Assembly (NCBI GenBank): GCA_020848035.1
Contig: JADLAX010000014.1
Location: 124,001 to 188,000 of the forward strand
Length of the DNA stretch: 64,000 nt
Origin: Anaerolineae bacterium
Lineage (GTDB): Bacteria > Chloroflexota > Anaerolineae > Promineifilales > Promineifilaceae
Reading direction: 5' to 3'
Shown here: piece after piece, positions 35,472 to 45,198 of the stretch
Numbering within the stretch: position 1 is the first letter of the stretch
How the letters are laid out: the number at the start of each line of letters is the position of its first letter
The notes under the pieces: generated by a model
Seen by the model: only the letters and a program-made list of their open reading frames with translations
Told to the model about the DNA's origin: nothing
The model's database searches: none
Made by a program: the position numbers and the translations under genes

Positions 35472-36917
35472 CTACTCGTGGATGTCCAACGGCACTTCGT
35501 TGCGCAGGCCGGTGTGCAGGGCAAAGGCGTTTTTGACGGCGGCTACCAGCGCCGCCTCGATCCAGCGGCGGTGGCGGCGGTCGCAGGCGTCGTTGGCAAA
35601 CCAGATGCGGTTGACGGGCCGAACGATGTTGTCATAGAAACGGCCGCTCATCTCGTGCGGGCGGAACAGCGGGCCAATGCCCCCGGCATACTGGTCCAGC
35701 GACCAGTCGTGCGCGATGCCAAATTCAAACGTGCTCCGGGCTTCCGGGTGGATTTTGCACAGATCTTGCAGCGCCTGGCCGATGCGCTCCTGCTCGCTCA
35801 ACATGCTGTAGGCCATGCTGTCCTGCTCCCAGGCGTACGAGGCGATGATGACCCCCTTGTGGTAAGCCGGGTCCTGCCCGGCGGGCGTGTAGACCACGTT
35901 GCGGATGGCCAGATCGGTGACGGTGACGCCGTGGGAGATGTTGTACTTCGTTTCCCACCAGCGCTCGCTGAACTGCATGAAGATTTTGTGGGCACGGCCG
36001 TAATACACATTGCGGATGGTGTACCACTTGTTCACGTCCAGCCCGCCAATTTCCATGTGGCGCAGCAGGTTAAACGGCACGGTCAAAATGCACTCATCAC
36101 CGCTGACGGTCTGGCTGTAGCCCGCCGGGTCTTTGAAGGTGACCGTGACGCCCGCTTCCAACTGCTGAATTTCCTGCACGATGGCTCCCAGGCGAATGCA
36201 CGACTGCAAGTGCGGCACAAAGGCGTTCGGCAGGGCATCGGCCCCATCTTCGATGAACACCAGGTCGCCAAAGACGTTTTCGTAGTAGTGCGAAAACCAC
36301 TCGACCAGCGAAAAGTGGAAGCGCCCTTCCAGGTTGAGCAGCGGGCCAATCATGGCCAGGGCGGCGTCGCTGAGGCTGCTCTCACGCAGGAAGTCGATGA
36401 GCGAGTAGCTGTCGTAGCGGTTGACCAGGTAATCCCAGCCGCCGGGTTCGTTGATTTTGTCGATGAGCGGCTGCATGACGGCTTTGAGCAGTTCATCGGG
36501 CAGCTTGCCTTTTTCGTGCAGGGGCAGGTTGAAATCGACCTTGTCGGGATGAAACTCACTGCGGCGTAAGCGGGTGCCGTTCACGTAGATGAAGGTGTCT
36601 TCGTCGAACATGGGAAACGGCCGTGTGGCCAGCTTAAACCGCTCGTGGATGAGGTGCTGGGCCAGTTTGTGCTGCTTGGGGAAGCGCATCGCGCCGAATT
36701 CGCCATACATCTTGCCCGGAAAGCCATGATAGGTGTAGACACGTCCGCCCAACCGATTTTGTGCCTCCAAAATGGTGACGGTGTGGCCCGCCTCTTGCAG
36801 CAGCAAAGCGGCCGTTAGGCCCGCCATGCCCGCGCCGATGACGATGATGTGGCGCGGCGCGGCGCTGCTGCTGGGCAGCCCTTCTTGCAGGATTTTCAGA
36901 CAATCAATGGTTTGCAT
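35472..36917 (-). CDS. Flavin amine oxidase (L-amino-acid oxidase-like)
   Basis: The 481-residue FAD enzyme has the dinucleotide motif VIGAGMAGLTAALLL with Glu at the end of strand 2 (TILEAQNRLGGRVYT). GEFGAMRFP is the typical LAAO/monoamine oxidase segment. The C-terminal FAD motif is present in IWFANDACDRRHRRWIEAAL. The substrate amine is unknown. No signal peptide is seen. The stop codon lies just before a GTGAAACGT palindrome. Confidence 0.85.
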   Translation of the reverse strand: MQTIDCLKILQEGLPSSSAAPRHIIVIGAGMAGLTAALLLQEAGHTVTILEAQNRLGGRVYTYHGFPGKMYGEFGAMRFPKQHKLAQHLIHERFKLATRPFPMFDEDTFIYVNGTRLRRSEFHPDKVDFNLPLHEKGKLPDELLKAVMQPLIDKINEPGGWDYLVNRYDSYSLIDFLRESSLSDAALAMIGPLLNLEGRFHFSLVEWFSHYYENVFGDLVFIEDGADALPNAFVPHLQSCIRLGAIVQEIQQLEAGVTVTFKDPAGYSQTVSGDECILTVPFNLLRHMEIGGLDVNKWYTIRNVYYGRAHKIFMQFSERWWETKYNISHGVTVTDLAIRNVVYTPAGQDPAYHKGVIIASYAWEQDSMAYSMLSEQERIGQALQDLCKIHPEARSTFEFGIAHDWSLDQYAGGIGPLFRPHEMSGRFYDNIVRPVNRIWFANDACDRRHRRWIEAALVAAVKNAFALHTGLRNEVPLDIHE

Positions 36918-37180
36918 GGCGACTTCCTTTAATGTGGTGGGTTGTATTTGGCCACAGGGGGCACAGAGGACTCAGAGGGGGCGAGAGATTCTGTGCAGCC
37001 TGGCCCGGTGTTCGGGCGCAGAATAGCACAGCTTTTTGGAATGTGTCAATTGGTGGTTGGGGTGAGGAAATTTGACGCAAAGGGGCAAAGGGGTGAAAGT
37101 GGCAAAGGAAAAGGCAAAGGCTAGATAAATCCAAACCTTTGCCTCTTCTCTTACTTTGCGTTCTTTGCGTTAAAAACTGC
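36918..37180. repeat. Intergenic region with GGCAAAGG word palindrome
   Basis: From about 37076 to 37172, GGCAAAGGGGTGAAAGTGG and AAGGCAAAGG words face CCTTTGCCTC and CTTTGCG words. Upstream, CACAGGGGGCACAGAGG and related strings occur (36951-36990). No gene is seen. Confidence 0.6.
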
Positions 37181-38144
37181 TTATGAAATCCAGGATTCCG
37201 TGACCTCGCCGCTCCAGCCGTCGCTGGTGCGGGTGTAGTTGATGGTGAAGCCGCCGCCGCTGAGGTAGATCATGTCGGAGTCAGCGCCGATGGCCCAGAT
37301 GCTGCCCAGGGAGATGTTGACCTCGTCGGGGGAAACGGCCGTAAATCCCTGAAAACGCAAGTACGGGAAGTCGCCATCCGCATCAGCCTTGGCCTGAATC
37401 TCTTCGGGCGACATTGTCACCAGGTCCACACCGTCCAGTTCCGGCAGCAGCGCCGGGCCAATGTTTTCCGTGGAGAGGACAATTGGCCCTTGATCCGCCA
37501 GCAGGGCGTAGTCTGGGATTTCCTGGGCTACCAGGGCGCGTTCCAGCGTCAGGCGCAGCAGTTCGGTCAGGTCCTCATCGGGCAGACCCAGGTCAGACAA
37601 TGAGCCATCTTCGGTGCCGGGCAGCTGGGGCGAGTTGTCCATGTCCAGGGTAAAGGTGTTGGTCATGCCGTTCACGTCTACGGTGTAGGTGCCAGCGGTA
37701 AGGCCAACAACATCCAGGGCTACATTTTCTTCAAAGCCAACCAGCTGCTGGGTGCACATCATGTCGGCCGGGCGCTGGGTGAAAATGTGGACAGAAAAGG
37801 TTCCGCCGTCCTGCTTGGTGGTAATGTCGCCCAGGGTGGTGCAGCCATCGCCCAGGTAACCGGTCACGTGCACGTTCACCTGCACGGGAAACGATTCCAT
37901 AATCATCACGTCAATCGATTCAACCATCGCATCGCCAATGATGATATTTTCGGCCGTATCGGGTTTGCTCTCGCCGGGTGTGGCGGTGGGGTCGTCGGAG
38001 CTGACGGGTTCGTCCATGTCGGGCATTTCGGTCGGTGTTTCCGTGGTGGGCTCGTCGGAGGCTGCCGGTTCGCTGCCGCCAGAGGGCGTGCAGGCCACCA
38101 GGGCCAGGAGCAATAGGACGAGTAGTGTCAATTTATACTTCATG
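37181..38144 (-). CDS. Lipoprotein of unknown function
   Basis: It starts MKYKLTLLVLLLLALVAC, a lipoprotein signal with a lipobox ending in Cys18. A Thr/Glu/Pro-rich linker (ETPTEMPDMDEP) of about 45 residues follows, then a soluble beta-rich domain with conserved-looking Cys in GDGCTTLGD and DMMCTQQL. The start follows AGGAG. It would sit on the outer face of the membrane. No enzymatic motif is visible. Confidence 0.75.
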
Positions 38145-38167
38145 AGTTGATTCTCCTTTCTTTTCAG

Positions 38168-38195
38168 TAAAAAAGGCCGAGGCAAATCCGGCCTT
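38168..38195 (-). terminator. Terminator upstream of the lipoprotein gene
   Basis: AAGGCCG/CGGCCTT (38173-38179 and 38189-38195) is followed on the minus strand by a T-run. It lies downstream of the small frame at 38235-38375 and upstream of the lipoprotein at 38144. Confidence 0.75.
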
Positions 38196-38234
38196 CATGA
38201 AGTATAACGAGGTAGAGGTTGATTTTGTTCCCGA

Positions 38235-38375
38235 TTAGTTGCCCCAAGCGGCAATGACATCTAGCAAAACAGCATTTTCCAAGACCAGTATCAACTCACC
38301 GCTACCGTCGATGGGACTGCAAGCGATCAGTGTTGGCGTTAGGGTAAGCAGCTGTAACGTGCATATTGTTTTCAC
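38235..38375 (-). CDS. Possible 46-aa lipoprotein remnant
   Basis: From a GTG ending at 38375 the frame reads VKTICTLQLLTLTPTLIAC, a lipoprotein-like signal, then about 27 residues. GAGG lies nine bases upstream and a good terminator follows. It may be a truncated member of the neighbouring lipoprotein group. It is too short to be confident. Apart from this frame and the terminator at 38168, the 38145-38537 gap shows no other gene. Confidence 0.3.
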   Translation of the reverse strand: MKTICTLQLLTLTPTLIACSPIDGSGELILVLENAVLLDVIAAWGN

Positions 38376-38537
38376 GTGAATTGCCTCATTGAGGATGGAT
38401 CTGTGTATCCTTAAAACAGGTTGGTAATTTTTTATGTTAGCCATAGAGAGTATAGAGAATTTTGCGGCGAAGATTCAATTCTCAATCGCCTCTTTTTTGC
38501 TCTGTTTTTTCGATAGATTTTTAATTGATTTGGAGTC

Positions 38538-39785
38538 ATGATGAAACGAACAAAGGCAACGAACTTCATTTGGCTGCTGGTTTGGGTTGGCTTGCTGGGC
38601 TGCAACGAAGCGTCTGTGGCGGTAACGACGGCTTCTACGGCCAGCCCAACTTCGTTGCCTAGTTCAGAGCCAGCCGCCACTTCTGTGCCGCTCCCAACCG
38701 ACACGGTAGCCGCGCCTTCACCCATCGCAACCATGACTACAGCCCCGCCTACCCCAGCGCTAAAACCAACGGCCACGCCCGTAGCGCGCCTCTTGCCAGA
38801 GGCGTATGTGGATCGTGTGCTTAATCCGCCAGCGGGCATTTGGCCCAACAATGTGTGGTGGCTGCCGGAGGTGAATGAGGAACGGCCGTTTCTCATGCAA
38901 ACAGGCAATACGCTAACTTGGGAGCGGCTGCCCATCGCGCCGCAAACCGTGTTTGCCTACGACGCGGAACGCGGCCTGCTTTACTTTGGTGAACGGCCGT
39001 GGCAAACCGGGTCGGAGAACAATACCCCGACAACCGACCTGCAAGCATACGATTTTCGCAGTAAGACGACGCTGATGTTGTTGCCAGACGGGGTGGCGGC
39101 GATGGCCTGGTGTTCGCTGCGCCCGGTGATAGCTGTGGTGGAAGACGGCCGTTTAAACCTGATAATGCCCGTAGCCAATGCCGAGATGGACGTGGTAGCG
39201 CGGGATGTGTCGCCGACGTTTTCCTGCATCCCCGGCTTTTTGCCGCCACCAGCAGACGGTGGCCCTGGCAAACTGGTTGCCTACGTGCGCGGAGCAGATT
39301 TGCTGCTGGTGAACTGGTTCGATGGCCCGACTGATTTATTGGTGGAGGGGGCGCTGCCGCTACAGCTAACTGTGCCGCCGGTTTGGGATTTGACGCATGA
39401 AGTTTTGTTGGTCGCTGACGAGCCGTTGCTGCTGGTGCCGCTGAATCGGAGCCGCTATTTTGAAGCGGAACGACCGTTCGGCAGTGACCCATTCGCCCTT
39501 ACCTACGCCGACGGCGCACCGTTTGCGCAAGCGGACATCACCCACCTGTATTGGTCGCCACAGCACCGCCTGCTGCTGGTGCAAACCGACCAGCCAAACC
39601 GGGAAGTGGCCGTCTACGCGCTGTCTGATCAGCTTGGCTACGTGCTGGATGATCCGGCGCTGCCCCGCTGGCGCGACACACAAATTGTAGGTTGGCTGGT
39701 TGAAGGTGAGCAGATCGTTTTGCTAGACGATACAGGCGAGCCGCTGGTTTGGGATTTGGCGACGAGGGGAGAGATACGGCCGTAA
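38538..39785 (+). CDS. Lipoprotein with Thr/Pro linker and beta-propeller-like domain
   Basis: The signal segment FIWLLVWVGLLGC ends in a lipobox Cys. A Thr/Ser/Pro/Ala-rich linker to about residue 80 follows, then repeated strands such as YDAERGLLYFGE, DGRLNLIMPV and DQLGYVLDD suggest a propeller. Two adjacent ATGs follow GGAG (38538 and 38541). It is convergent with the next lipoprotein and shares a terminator with it. Confidence 0.7.
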   Translation: MMKRTKATNFIWLLVWVGLLGCNEASVAVTTASTASPTSLPSSEPAATSVPLPTDTVAAPSPIATMTTAPPTPALKPTATPVARLLPEAYVDRVLNPPAGIWPNNVWWLPEVNEERPFLMQTGNTLTWERLPIAPQTVFAYDAERGLLYFGERPWQTGSENNTPTTDLQAYDFRSKTTLMLLPDGVAAMAWCSLRPVIAVVEDGRLNLIMPVANAEMDVVARDVSPTFSCIPGFLPPPADGGPGKLVAYVRGADLLLVNWFDGPTDLLVEGALPLQLTVPPVWDLTHEVLLVADEPLLLVPLNRSRYFEAERPFGSDPFALTYADGAPFAQADITHLYWSPQHRLLLVQTDQPNREVAVYALSDQLGYVLDDPALPRWRDTQIVGWLVEGEQIVLLDDTGEPLVWDLATRGEIRP

Positions 39786-39788
39786 AAA

Positions 39789-39823
39789 CAACCTCCCAGA
39801 GGTTTGGAACCTCCGGGAGGTTG
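39789..39823. terminator. Bidirectional terminator between convergent lipoprotein genes
   Basis: CAACCTCCC and GGGAGGTTG (9 bp) enclose an inner GAGGTT/AACCTC hairpin. AAAA precedes the stem on the left. Confidence 0.8.
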
Positions 39824-39833
39824 TTGGTGAGGC

Positions 39834-41819
39834 TTACTCAATCGTGACGGTGAGGGTGTAGCTGGCCGGTTCCAGCGTACCGATGGCCCTCAGCGTGTAA
39901 TCCTGCGTGGCGGGCAGTTGGCCCTGCCAGGAAGTGGCGCCGGACATGTTGCCGTTGGTCAGCGGGATGCCATCGGCCCCAACGATGGTGAGCAGCACGT
40001 TGCTGTTGGGCGAGTCGATGTTGACGGTCATCGTTTGGCCCGCCTGGGCGGACAGGATGTAGTCGTCTGATACGTGGGCGGCGACGTCGCCCTGCACCGT
40101 GGCCGATGTGGCGCCGGGGGCAAAGCTGATGCGCTGGGGGATGATGACCTGGAGCGTGTAATCAACCGCCTGCCCTGAGCCTGCCGAAGGGGCCGTTTCC
40201 CCGGCGAACACCCTAATCACATAATCGCCCGTGTCGGGCAAAGTGCCCTGCCAGAAGGTGAGGCTCATCGGCCCCTCGACGTAGCCGCCCTGGCCGTCCA
40301 GCACGGTGATGCGTGTCTGATCATCTGGCGCGGTGAGCATGACGGTCATCATTTGCCCGGCCTGTGCGGCCAGGGTGTAGACGGCCGTTCCCTGGGGCTG
40401 GAGGTTGCCGGTGACGGAAGCGGCCGTTTCCCCAGCGCCAAACTGGATGCGGTTGGCCGTGGGCAGCGCCACCTGGTTGTACAGCGGCTCGGCCGGGTTG
40501 AGCGTGGCCGCCTGCTGCAAATCTGCGCCAATTTGCGGATCGGCGGGGTTGTTGAGGTAGGTGGCCCAGGCGCGGAAGTAGTGCGCGGCGGCCAGCGTGG
40601 CCGGGTCCAGATCGGGCACGGCGACGGCGGCGTTGCTTTGCGTCAAGATGTAGCCGGCCAGCCACTGCTCGTTGCCTTCGGCCATCGTGCCCTGGATGAC
40701 GGGCGGCGTGGCGCTGAAAAGCTGCTCATTGCCATAGCCGCGCATGATGTCCAGCGCGGCGGCGTAATCGCCGGAGAAGATGTTGGTCAGCAGCGGATAC
40801 GGCGCGTGGTCGAGTTCGGCCTGGTACGCCTGGTTATAGAGGCGAATCAAGGCAGCGTCCCAGGTGAGGGTGTAGGTGTCGGTTGGTTCATCGGCGGCGG
40901 CAGCGAGGCGTTCGGCTTCTTCGATTTGCGGCAGGGCTTGCTGCCACAGCCCGGCGTTGGCCAGCTCGACGGCGCGATTGGTGGGCTGGCGCGCCGGATG
41001 GCCCTGCTGGCCCATCAACATCGGCTGGAGAGTGACTTCTAACATGCGCTCGTTGACGGCATCCCAAGTGTAGACGACAAAGTTCAGCAGGCGCACGCCG
41101 CAAGCGTAGCAAAAGACGTAGTAGTCGTGCGCGCGCAGAATGACCTCTGGCGCTCCATCGTTGTTTAGATCTTCCAGGTAGCCCAGGCCAGGGCTGGAAT
41201 TGGTGGCGGTCACTTCGAGATGCAGCGTGGCACCGTCGAAGCGCAGCAGCTGGAATGAGCCGCCATGCGCGCCCACCCCGCCGTCGATTGCCAGCCAGGT
41301 GGTGGCGGGGTCAATGTCTACCTGGGTTACGCCCTGTTCGTAGATGTAGTCGGGGCCGAAGTTGTTGTCATCCAGGTTGTTTAGTTCCTGGCGGGCCAGC
41401 TCTTGCCAGCTGTTGTTTTGCCAGGTGTAGATGGCGACAAAGTGGTTGGGCAGCGGGTCGATGTCGAAGTTGCGGAAGCCTGCGCTGTGAACGGCCCAAA
41501 GAGGCCCGCCTCCCACGGGCGAATTTAGCGGCAGCACGGCCAGGCCGTCGAAGGCGTTGGCAGGCAAGCCGTTTTGCACGGTGGTGAGCAGGGTGTTGGT
41601 GTCGGGAACGGCCGTTGCTTCAGCCGCGTTGGTGGTGGGGGTGGGAACGGCCGTAGCGTCCTCTGTTGGTGGCTGGCTGGTGGGTTCGAGGGTGGGCGTG
41701 GCGGCCACGTCAATCGTTGGGGCTATGGTGGGGGTTGGGTCAGTCGTGGCGGTGCAGGCGGTGGCCAGGAGGCCAACGAGTATGAGTATAAGTAGTTGTT
41801 TTACGCTTATTATTTTCAT
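39834..41819 (-). CDS. Large lipoprotein with two C-terminal PPC-like domains
   Basis: 661 residues starting MKIISVKQLLILILVGLLATAC, split as MKIISVKQLLILIL and VGLLATAC: a lipoprotein signal with its lipobox. A Pro/Thr/Ala linker follows (to about residue 70). An FG-GAP-like segment (LEDLNNDGAPEVILRAHD) and a TPR-like helical region come next. Two repeated beta domains (IQFGAGETAASVTGNLQ and ISFAPGATSATVQGDV starts) resemble pre-peptidase C-terminal domains. The APSAGSGQAVDY segment in the first of these contains the dispersed 15-mer CTGAGCCTGCCGAAG. It is probably a surface binding or sensing protein. Confidence 0.75.
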   Translation of the reverse strand: MKIISVKQLLILILVGLLATACTATTDPTPTIAPTIDVAATPTLEPTSQPPTEDATAVPTPTTNAAEATAVPDTNTLLTTVQNGLPANAFDGLAVLPLNSPVGGGPLWAVHSAGFRNFDIDPLPNHFVAIYTWQNNSWQELARQELNNLDDNNFGPDYIYEQGVTQVDIDPATTWLAIDGGVGAHGGSFQLLRFDGATLHLEVTATNSSPGLGYLEDLNNDGAPEVILRAHDYYVFCYACGVRLLNFVVYTWDAVNERMLEVTLQPMLMGQQGHPARQPTNRAVELANAGLWQQALPQIEEAERLAAAADEPTDTYTLTWDAALIRLYNQAYQAELDHAPYPLLTNIFSGDYAAALDIMRGYGNEQLFSATPPVIQGTMAEGNEQWLAGYILTQSNAAVAVPDLDPATLAAAHYFRAWATYLNNPADPQIGADLQQAATLNPAEPLYNQVALPTANRIQFGAGETAASVTGNLQPQGTAVYTLAAQAGQMMTVMLTAPDDQTRITVLDGQGGYVEGPMSLTFWQGTLPDTGDYVIRVFAGETAPSAGSGQAVDYTLQVIIPQRISFAPGATSATVQGDVAAHVSDDYILSAQAGQTMTVNIDSPNSNVLLTIVGADGIPLTNGNMSGATSWQGQLPATQDYTLRAIGTLEPASYTLTVTIE

Positions 41820-41839
41820 CGTGAATCCTTTGGTTCGCC

Positions 41840-41990
41840 GGGTGGGCGTCCATCCGCCGAGGGCTGAAGCCCCCGGCTAAAACAAGAAGTACGCTGAAGC
41901 GCACTGTGAAGAGCAAAGTATCGTTAGTCTGCTTGAGCAGACTTTCTTTGCCAGCCGCCGAATTCATTCGGTGGCGTGTAGAGTTAAAGA
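41840..41990. repeat. Compound hairpin region between lipoprotein genes
   Basis: CCGCCGAGGGCTGAAGCCCCCGGCT (41856-41880) is a hairpin that recurs at 63661-63688. AGTCTGCTTGAGCAGACT and GCCGCCGAATTCATTCGGTGGC are further small palindromes. The 182-base gap has no gene. Confidence 0.6.
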
Positions 41991-42001
41991 ATTTGGCATG
42001 G

Positions 42002-42583
42002 TCAGTCACCATTTAACAGATGGACTGAGGTCAGAATTTGCTCGAATATGGTCACATGCAGATCTTGCGCCTCGAAGGGATCGTCTGGACGGTAGGGAGT
42101 GAGCGCTAGAGAGACGAAGCGGTCATCGGCGGCAAAAAAGACGGTGAGTGCGCCTTCGGCTGATGGCATGTGCGTCGTGCGGTACACGGTGTATTCGCCG
42201 ATGGTTTCCGTGGTGTAGCTAAAAATTTGCCGCAATTCTGCGGACAAATCGGCCGTGACAACCTCTAAGAAGGGCTTGTGCTCAGGATTGGGAAATGCGC
42301 TGGCGTAAACGTAGTAAATGAGTTGCTGTGGACCGTCGTCACCAAAGGAGTAACGTTCTGGCGACATGATGTATAAAAAGCCGTCACGTTCGTCATCTTG
42401 CCAAGTGCTGGGATGCTGCAAGGTAAGCTGTAGCATGTCTGATTGGTAGGTGGTCCGGGTGGTTTCTTGTGGGAGAACGGCCGTTGGCACTGCCAAAACG
42501 CGCGTGACCGCAACGGGACCGCCCGGTGCCCGACAGGCGCTGAAAATCAATAAAATGATGGGCAGAATCAGAACTTTTTTCAC
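42002..42583 (-). CDS. Small lipoprotein
   Basis: About 193 residues starting at a GTG ending at 42583: VKKVLILPIILLIFSAC, with a lipobox Cys. A basic loop and a compact domain follow (MLQLTLQHPSTWQDD), resembling PsbP/Spy-like beta folds of secreted proteins. GAGGAAG is six bases before this GTG. An earlier GTG at 42595 overlaps the upstream stop by four bases (GTGA). It is co-transcribed with the 42592-44337 lipoprotein. Confidence 0.7.
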   Translation of the reverse strand: MKKVLILPIILLIFSACRAPGGPVAVTRVLAVPTAVLPQETTRTTYQSDMLQLTLQHPSTWQDDERDGFLYIMSPERYSFGDDGPQQLIYYVYASAFPNPEHKPFLEVVTADLSAELRQIFSYTTETIGEYTVYRTTHMPSAEGALTVFFAADDRFVSLALTPYRPDDPFEAQDLHVTIFEQILTSVHLLNGD

Positions 42584-42591
42584 TGTCTTCC

Positions 42592-44337
42592 TCACTCGGT
42601 GGTAATTTCAACCACATAAAAATCGTTTTGGCTGATGAAGGCCAGGTGACGGCCGTTGGGCGACCAGCGCAGGGTGTTGACCTCTGGCATGGGCCGCGTG
42701 ACCGGTACAGGCTCGCTGTTGGCCGCCAAGGGATCGGCCAGCCAGTAAAGGGTGCCTTCTACGGACAAAATCGCGACGCCGCTGCCAGCAGGCTGCCACA
42801 CGATCTGGCTGACCCCGTAGGGAAAGTCTAGCCAGCGGCTCTGGCCCGTCTCTGCCTGCACAAACAGCAGCTGCTGCGAGGCACCATAACCCAGCGCCAC
42901 GGTGGGTGTGCCTGGATGCCAGGCGGCGAAGTCGGCGGACTCCTCGGCGATCAGCTGCGGTTCACCGGCGGTGGGCATCAGCCAGGTCTGGCCGCTGCTC
43001 GCTTCCCGGTTGGCGACGTTGTTGTAGGTAAGGAAACGGCCGTCGGCCGACCAGCCGAGAAACAGTAAATTGCCGGGCATCGGCACAACTTCCAGCGCAG
43101 GCAAGGTAATCAGGTAAGCGGGGTCGGCGAACTGGTTGTACACCTCGTCCACATATTCGGCGCAGGTGAGCCAGAGATAGGCACCGTTGGGGGCGACGAA
43201 CGGGGCGCAGTCAACGATTGTTTCCGGCAGCGACAGCAGTTCGATAATGTCGCGATAGGTTTGGGATTCCGGATCGATTAGAGGCAGCGCCCGTTTTGCC
43301 GCTTCCCTTTGGAACAAGACGCCACCCGGTTGAACTAGAATTTGTGTGTCATCAATCAACCAGTAACTTTCTGAACCATAATATCCTGGCCCCACCCCAA
43401 CGCCGCTTACCCAAAAACCAGGAAAACCTCCGCGGGTCCAATATTCGCCAGTTGCAATGTTCACATAGCTAAAGCAGCATTCAAAGATCTTCGTTTCATC
43501 CTCAGACCAGGCGGGGCGAGGAAACTTAACCCGTGGCCAGCCGCTCAGCGAAACCAGTTCGCCAGTGGACAAATCGATCCAGTTGTGCCCGGCCAACAGC
43601 CGCTGGCCGCTGGGCGCAATAAAAAGCGGCAGGGAACCAGGATACGTTGCCACAATGTTGCCTGCCAGGTCACGCAGGCGCACCTCCCCATTGCTGGCTT
43701 CAATGACTTGCTGGCGTGCCACCGACCAGACGGGCAGATCACAGCCATCGGTTCGCGGGGCGTCTGGCAGCCAAGCGGTGCCATCGGCGGTGTTAAACAC
43801 TACGGCCTGAGCCACTTTGCCGAGGGTCGGGTCTTCGTACGCGGCCGTGTAGGCGACGACGGGAAACAGCATGAGCTGGTCATCGGTCAGCCAGCGGTAG
43901 GGGCCAAATTCGCAGTATCCGTAAAGTGCAAAGCGAAAACCGTATTCAAAGCCAGCCAGTTTCCGCAAAGGAAATCCATCTATGCCACGAACGGCCGTCC
44001 AGTTCAAACCATCGGCCACGCGTTGGGCAATTTCCTCCGGGGGAATCGCGGCGGGAGCGTCGGCGGTCGGGTTAGGCGGCTGGGGCGGGCGGGGCGTGGC
44101 CGTGGCTTCGATGCCGGGTTCAAGCGGCCGCCCGGCTGTATTGGTGGGCAAGGGTGTAGGGCTGTTGGTTGGGGGCACGTCCGTTGCCTCTGCTTTAAGC
44201 GTAACAACAGCGGTGGGAACGGCCGTTCCTACCAAAGTCACCGGCCGGGTTACAGCAACAGGGTCGGCAGGCGGGGTGCAGGCAGCGAGGGCAAACACGA
44301 TCAACAAACAGGTGGCGAAACAGCCAATGGTTTTCAT
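42592..44337 (-). CDS. Lipoprotein with TolB-like propeller
   Basis: 581 residues from MKTIGCFATCLLIVFALAAC. A Thr/Pro-rich linker follows (to about residue 95, with TAVPTAV encoded by ACGGCCGTT). Repeated propeller blades include GWSADGRFLTYNNV and RWSPNGRHLAFISQND, both TolB/WD40-like PD40 repeats. It is likely a surface-anchored scaffold or sensor. GGAG lies ten bases before the ATG. It heads a two-gene operon. Confidence 0.75.
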   Translation of the reverse strand: MKTIGCFATCLLIVFALAACTPPADPVAVTRPVTLVGTAVPTAVVTLKAEATDVPPTNSPTPLPTNTAGRPLEPGIEATATPRPPQPPNPTADAPAAIPPEEIAQRVADGLNWTAVRGIDGFPLRKLAGFEYGFRFALYGYCEFGPYRWLTDDQLMLFPVVAYTAAYEDPTLGKVAQAVVFNTADGTAWLPDAPRTDGCDLPVWSVARQQVIEASNGEVRLRDLAGNIVATYPGSLPLFIAPSGQRLLAGHNWIDLSTGELVSLSGWPRVKFPRPAWSEDETKIFECCFSYVNIATGEYWTRGGFPGFWVSGVGVGPGYYGSESYWLIDDTQILVQPGGVLFQREAAKRALPLIDPESQTYRDIIELLSLPETIVDCAPFVAPNGAYLWLTCAEYVDEVYNQFADPAYLITLPALEVVPMPGNLLFLGWSADGRFLTYNNVANREASSGQTWLMPTAGEPQLIAEESADFAAWHPGTPTVALGYGASQQLLFVQAETGQSRWLDFPYGVSQIVWQPAGSGVAILSVEGTLYWLADPLAANSEPVPVTRPMPEVNTLRWSPNGRHLAFISQNDFYVVEITTE

Positions 44338-44354
44338 CACAAACGCTCCTTTTT

Positions 44355-44432
44355 GGGTGGCAAGTTGCATGTGGCAAGCAGCAAGTTTCTCTGGCAAAAG
44401 TCACCTGCAACCTGCCACTTGCCACTTGCAAC
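44355..44432. repeat. Tandem-word palindrome (GGCAAGTTGC family)
   Basis: GGTGGCAAGTTGCATGTGGC and CAAGCAGCAAG words face ACCTGCAACCTGCCACTTGC words. It lies just upstream of the operon start at 44337. Confidence 0.75.
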
Positions 44433-44533
44433 CAGAAGGCAAAATGTCAGTTTATGACCTTTGTCAGTATAACAAGCGTGGCATAGAGGCGATGTATGGG
44501 AGATATATGTTTAAGCTACGATTGGGGTATAGA

Positions 44534-44592
44534 TCGTGAAGCGTGAAACGTGAAACGTGAAAATCATCACGTTTCACGCTTCACGTTTCACT
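44534..44592. repeat. Tandem-word palindrome (GTGAAACGTGAAGC family)
   Basis: GTGAAGCGTGAAACGTGAAAC faces GTTTCACGCTTCACGTTTCAC. It begins at the stop of the 44591-45193 gene, which ends CTC TAG. Relatives lie at 35409, 58270 and 61315. Confidence 0.85.
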
Positions 44593-45193
44593 AGAGGTCT
44601 AGAATTTGAGCGGCCAGGGAACGGCCGTCCTTCTTCGTTTTCTGCTGGCGGGCGTCGTGCCATTTGCGGCGGGCTTCTTCGATGTCGCGGTTGAGCTGCA
44701 TCCAGTTGGGGCTGGCCAGCAGCAGGCCTTCGCGGCGCACGCCAAACAGCAGGCGGGGGAACCAGAGCGAGCGCTGGCTGAGCGTTTTGGGCCAGCTGTT
44801 CAGCTCGACAAAGGTGCAGGCGGTGCCAAAAAAGGGCTGCACCAGGCGGCGCTCGCGCCCTTTGAGCGTATCAAAGTCGTAATGCTGGGCGATTTGGGTG
44901 GAGGTGACGGCGGTAATACGGCCGTAACTCATCTTCACCCCGCGCAGCGGCCCTTGCAGCAGCAGGTGGTTGGGTGTCACGACCACCCCGGCACGGCGCA
45001 CCAGCACCGCATAATACAACCACAGCAGCGCCACAAATCCCACGACCAGCCAGAGCAGATAAAAGGTGGGGCCGAGGAACGGCCGTACTAAATCCACCAC
45101 GGCCAACACCAGCAAGGTAAGGCCCAGCCACAAGAGCTTGCCCCGCATCCGGCGGCTCATTTGATCGTACAGCAAGAGTTTGTGCTTTTTCAT
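44591..45193 (-). CDS. Two-helix membrane protein with PH-like domain
   Basis: 200 residues with two N-terminal helices (about 20-60) and then a soluble domain with the pattern of bacterial PH domains (VVVTPNHLLLQGPLRGVKMSYGRITAV). It may be a small membrane-stress or cell-envelope protein. No partner is evident. Confidence 0.6.
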   Translation of the reverse strand: MKKHKLLLYDQMSRRMRGKLLWLGLTLLVLAVVDLVRPFLGPTFYLLWLVVGFVALLWLYYAVLVRRAGVVVTPNHLLLQGPLRGVKMSYGRITAVTSTQIAQHYDFDTLKGRERRLVQPFFGTACTFVELNSWPKTLSQRSLWFPRLLFGVRREGLLLASPNWMQLNRDIEEARRKWHDARQQKTKKDGRSLAAQILDL

Positions 45194-45198
45194 TGAGA

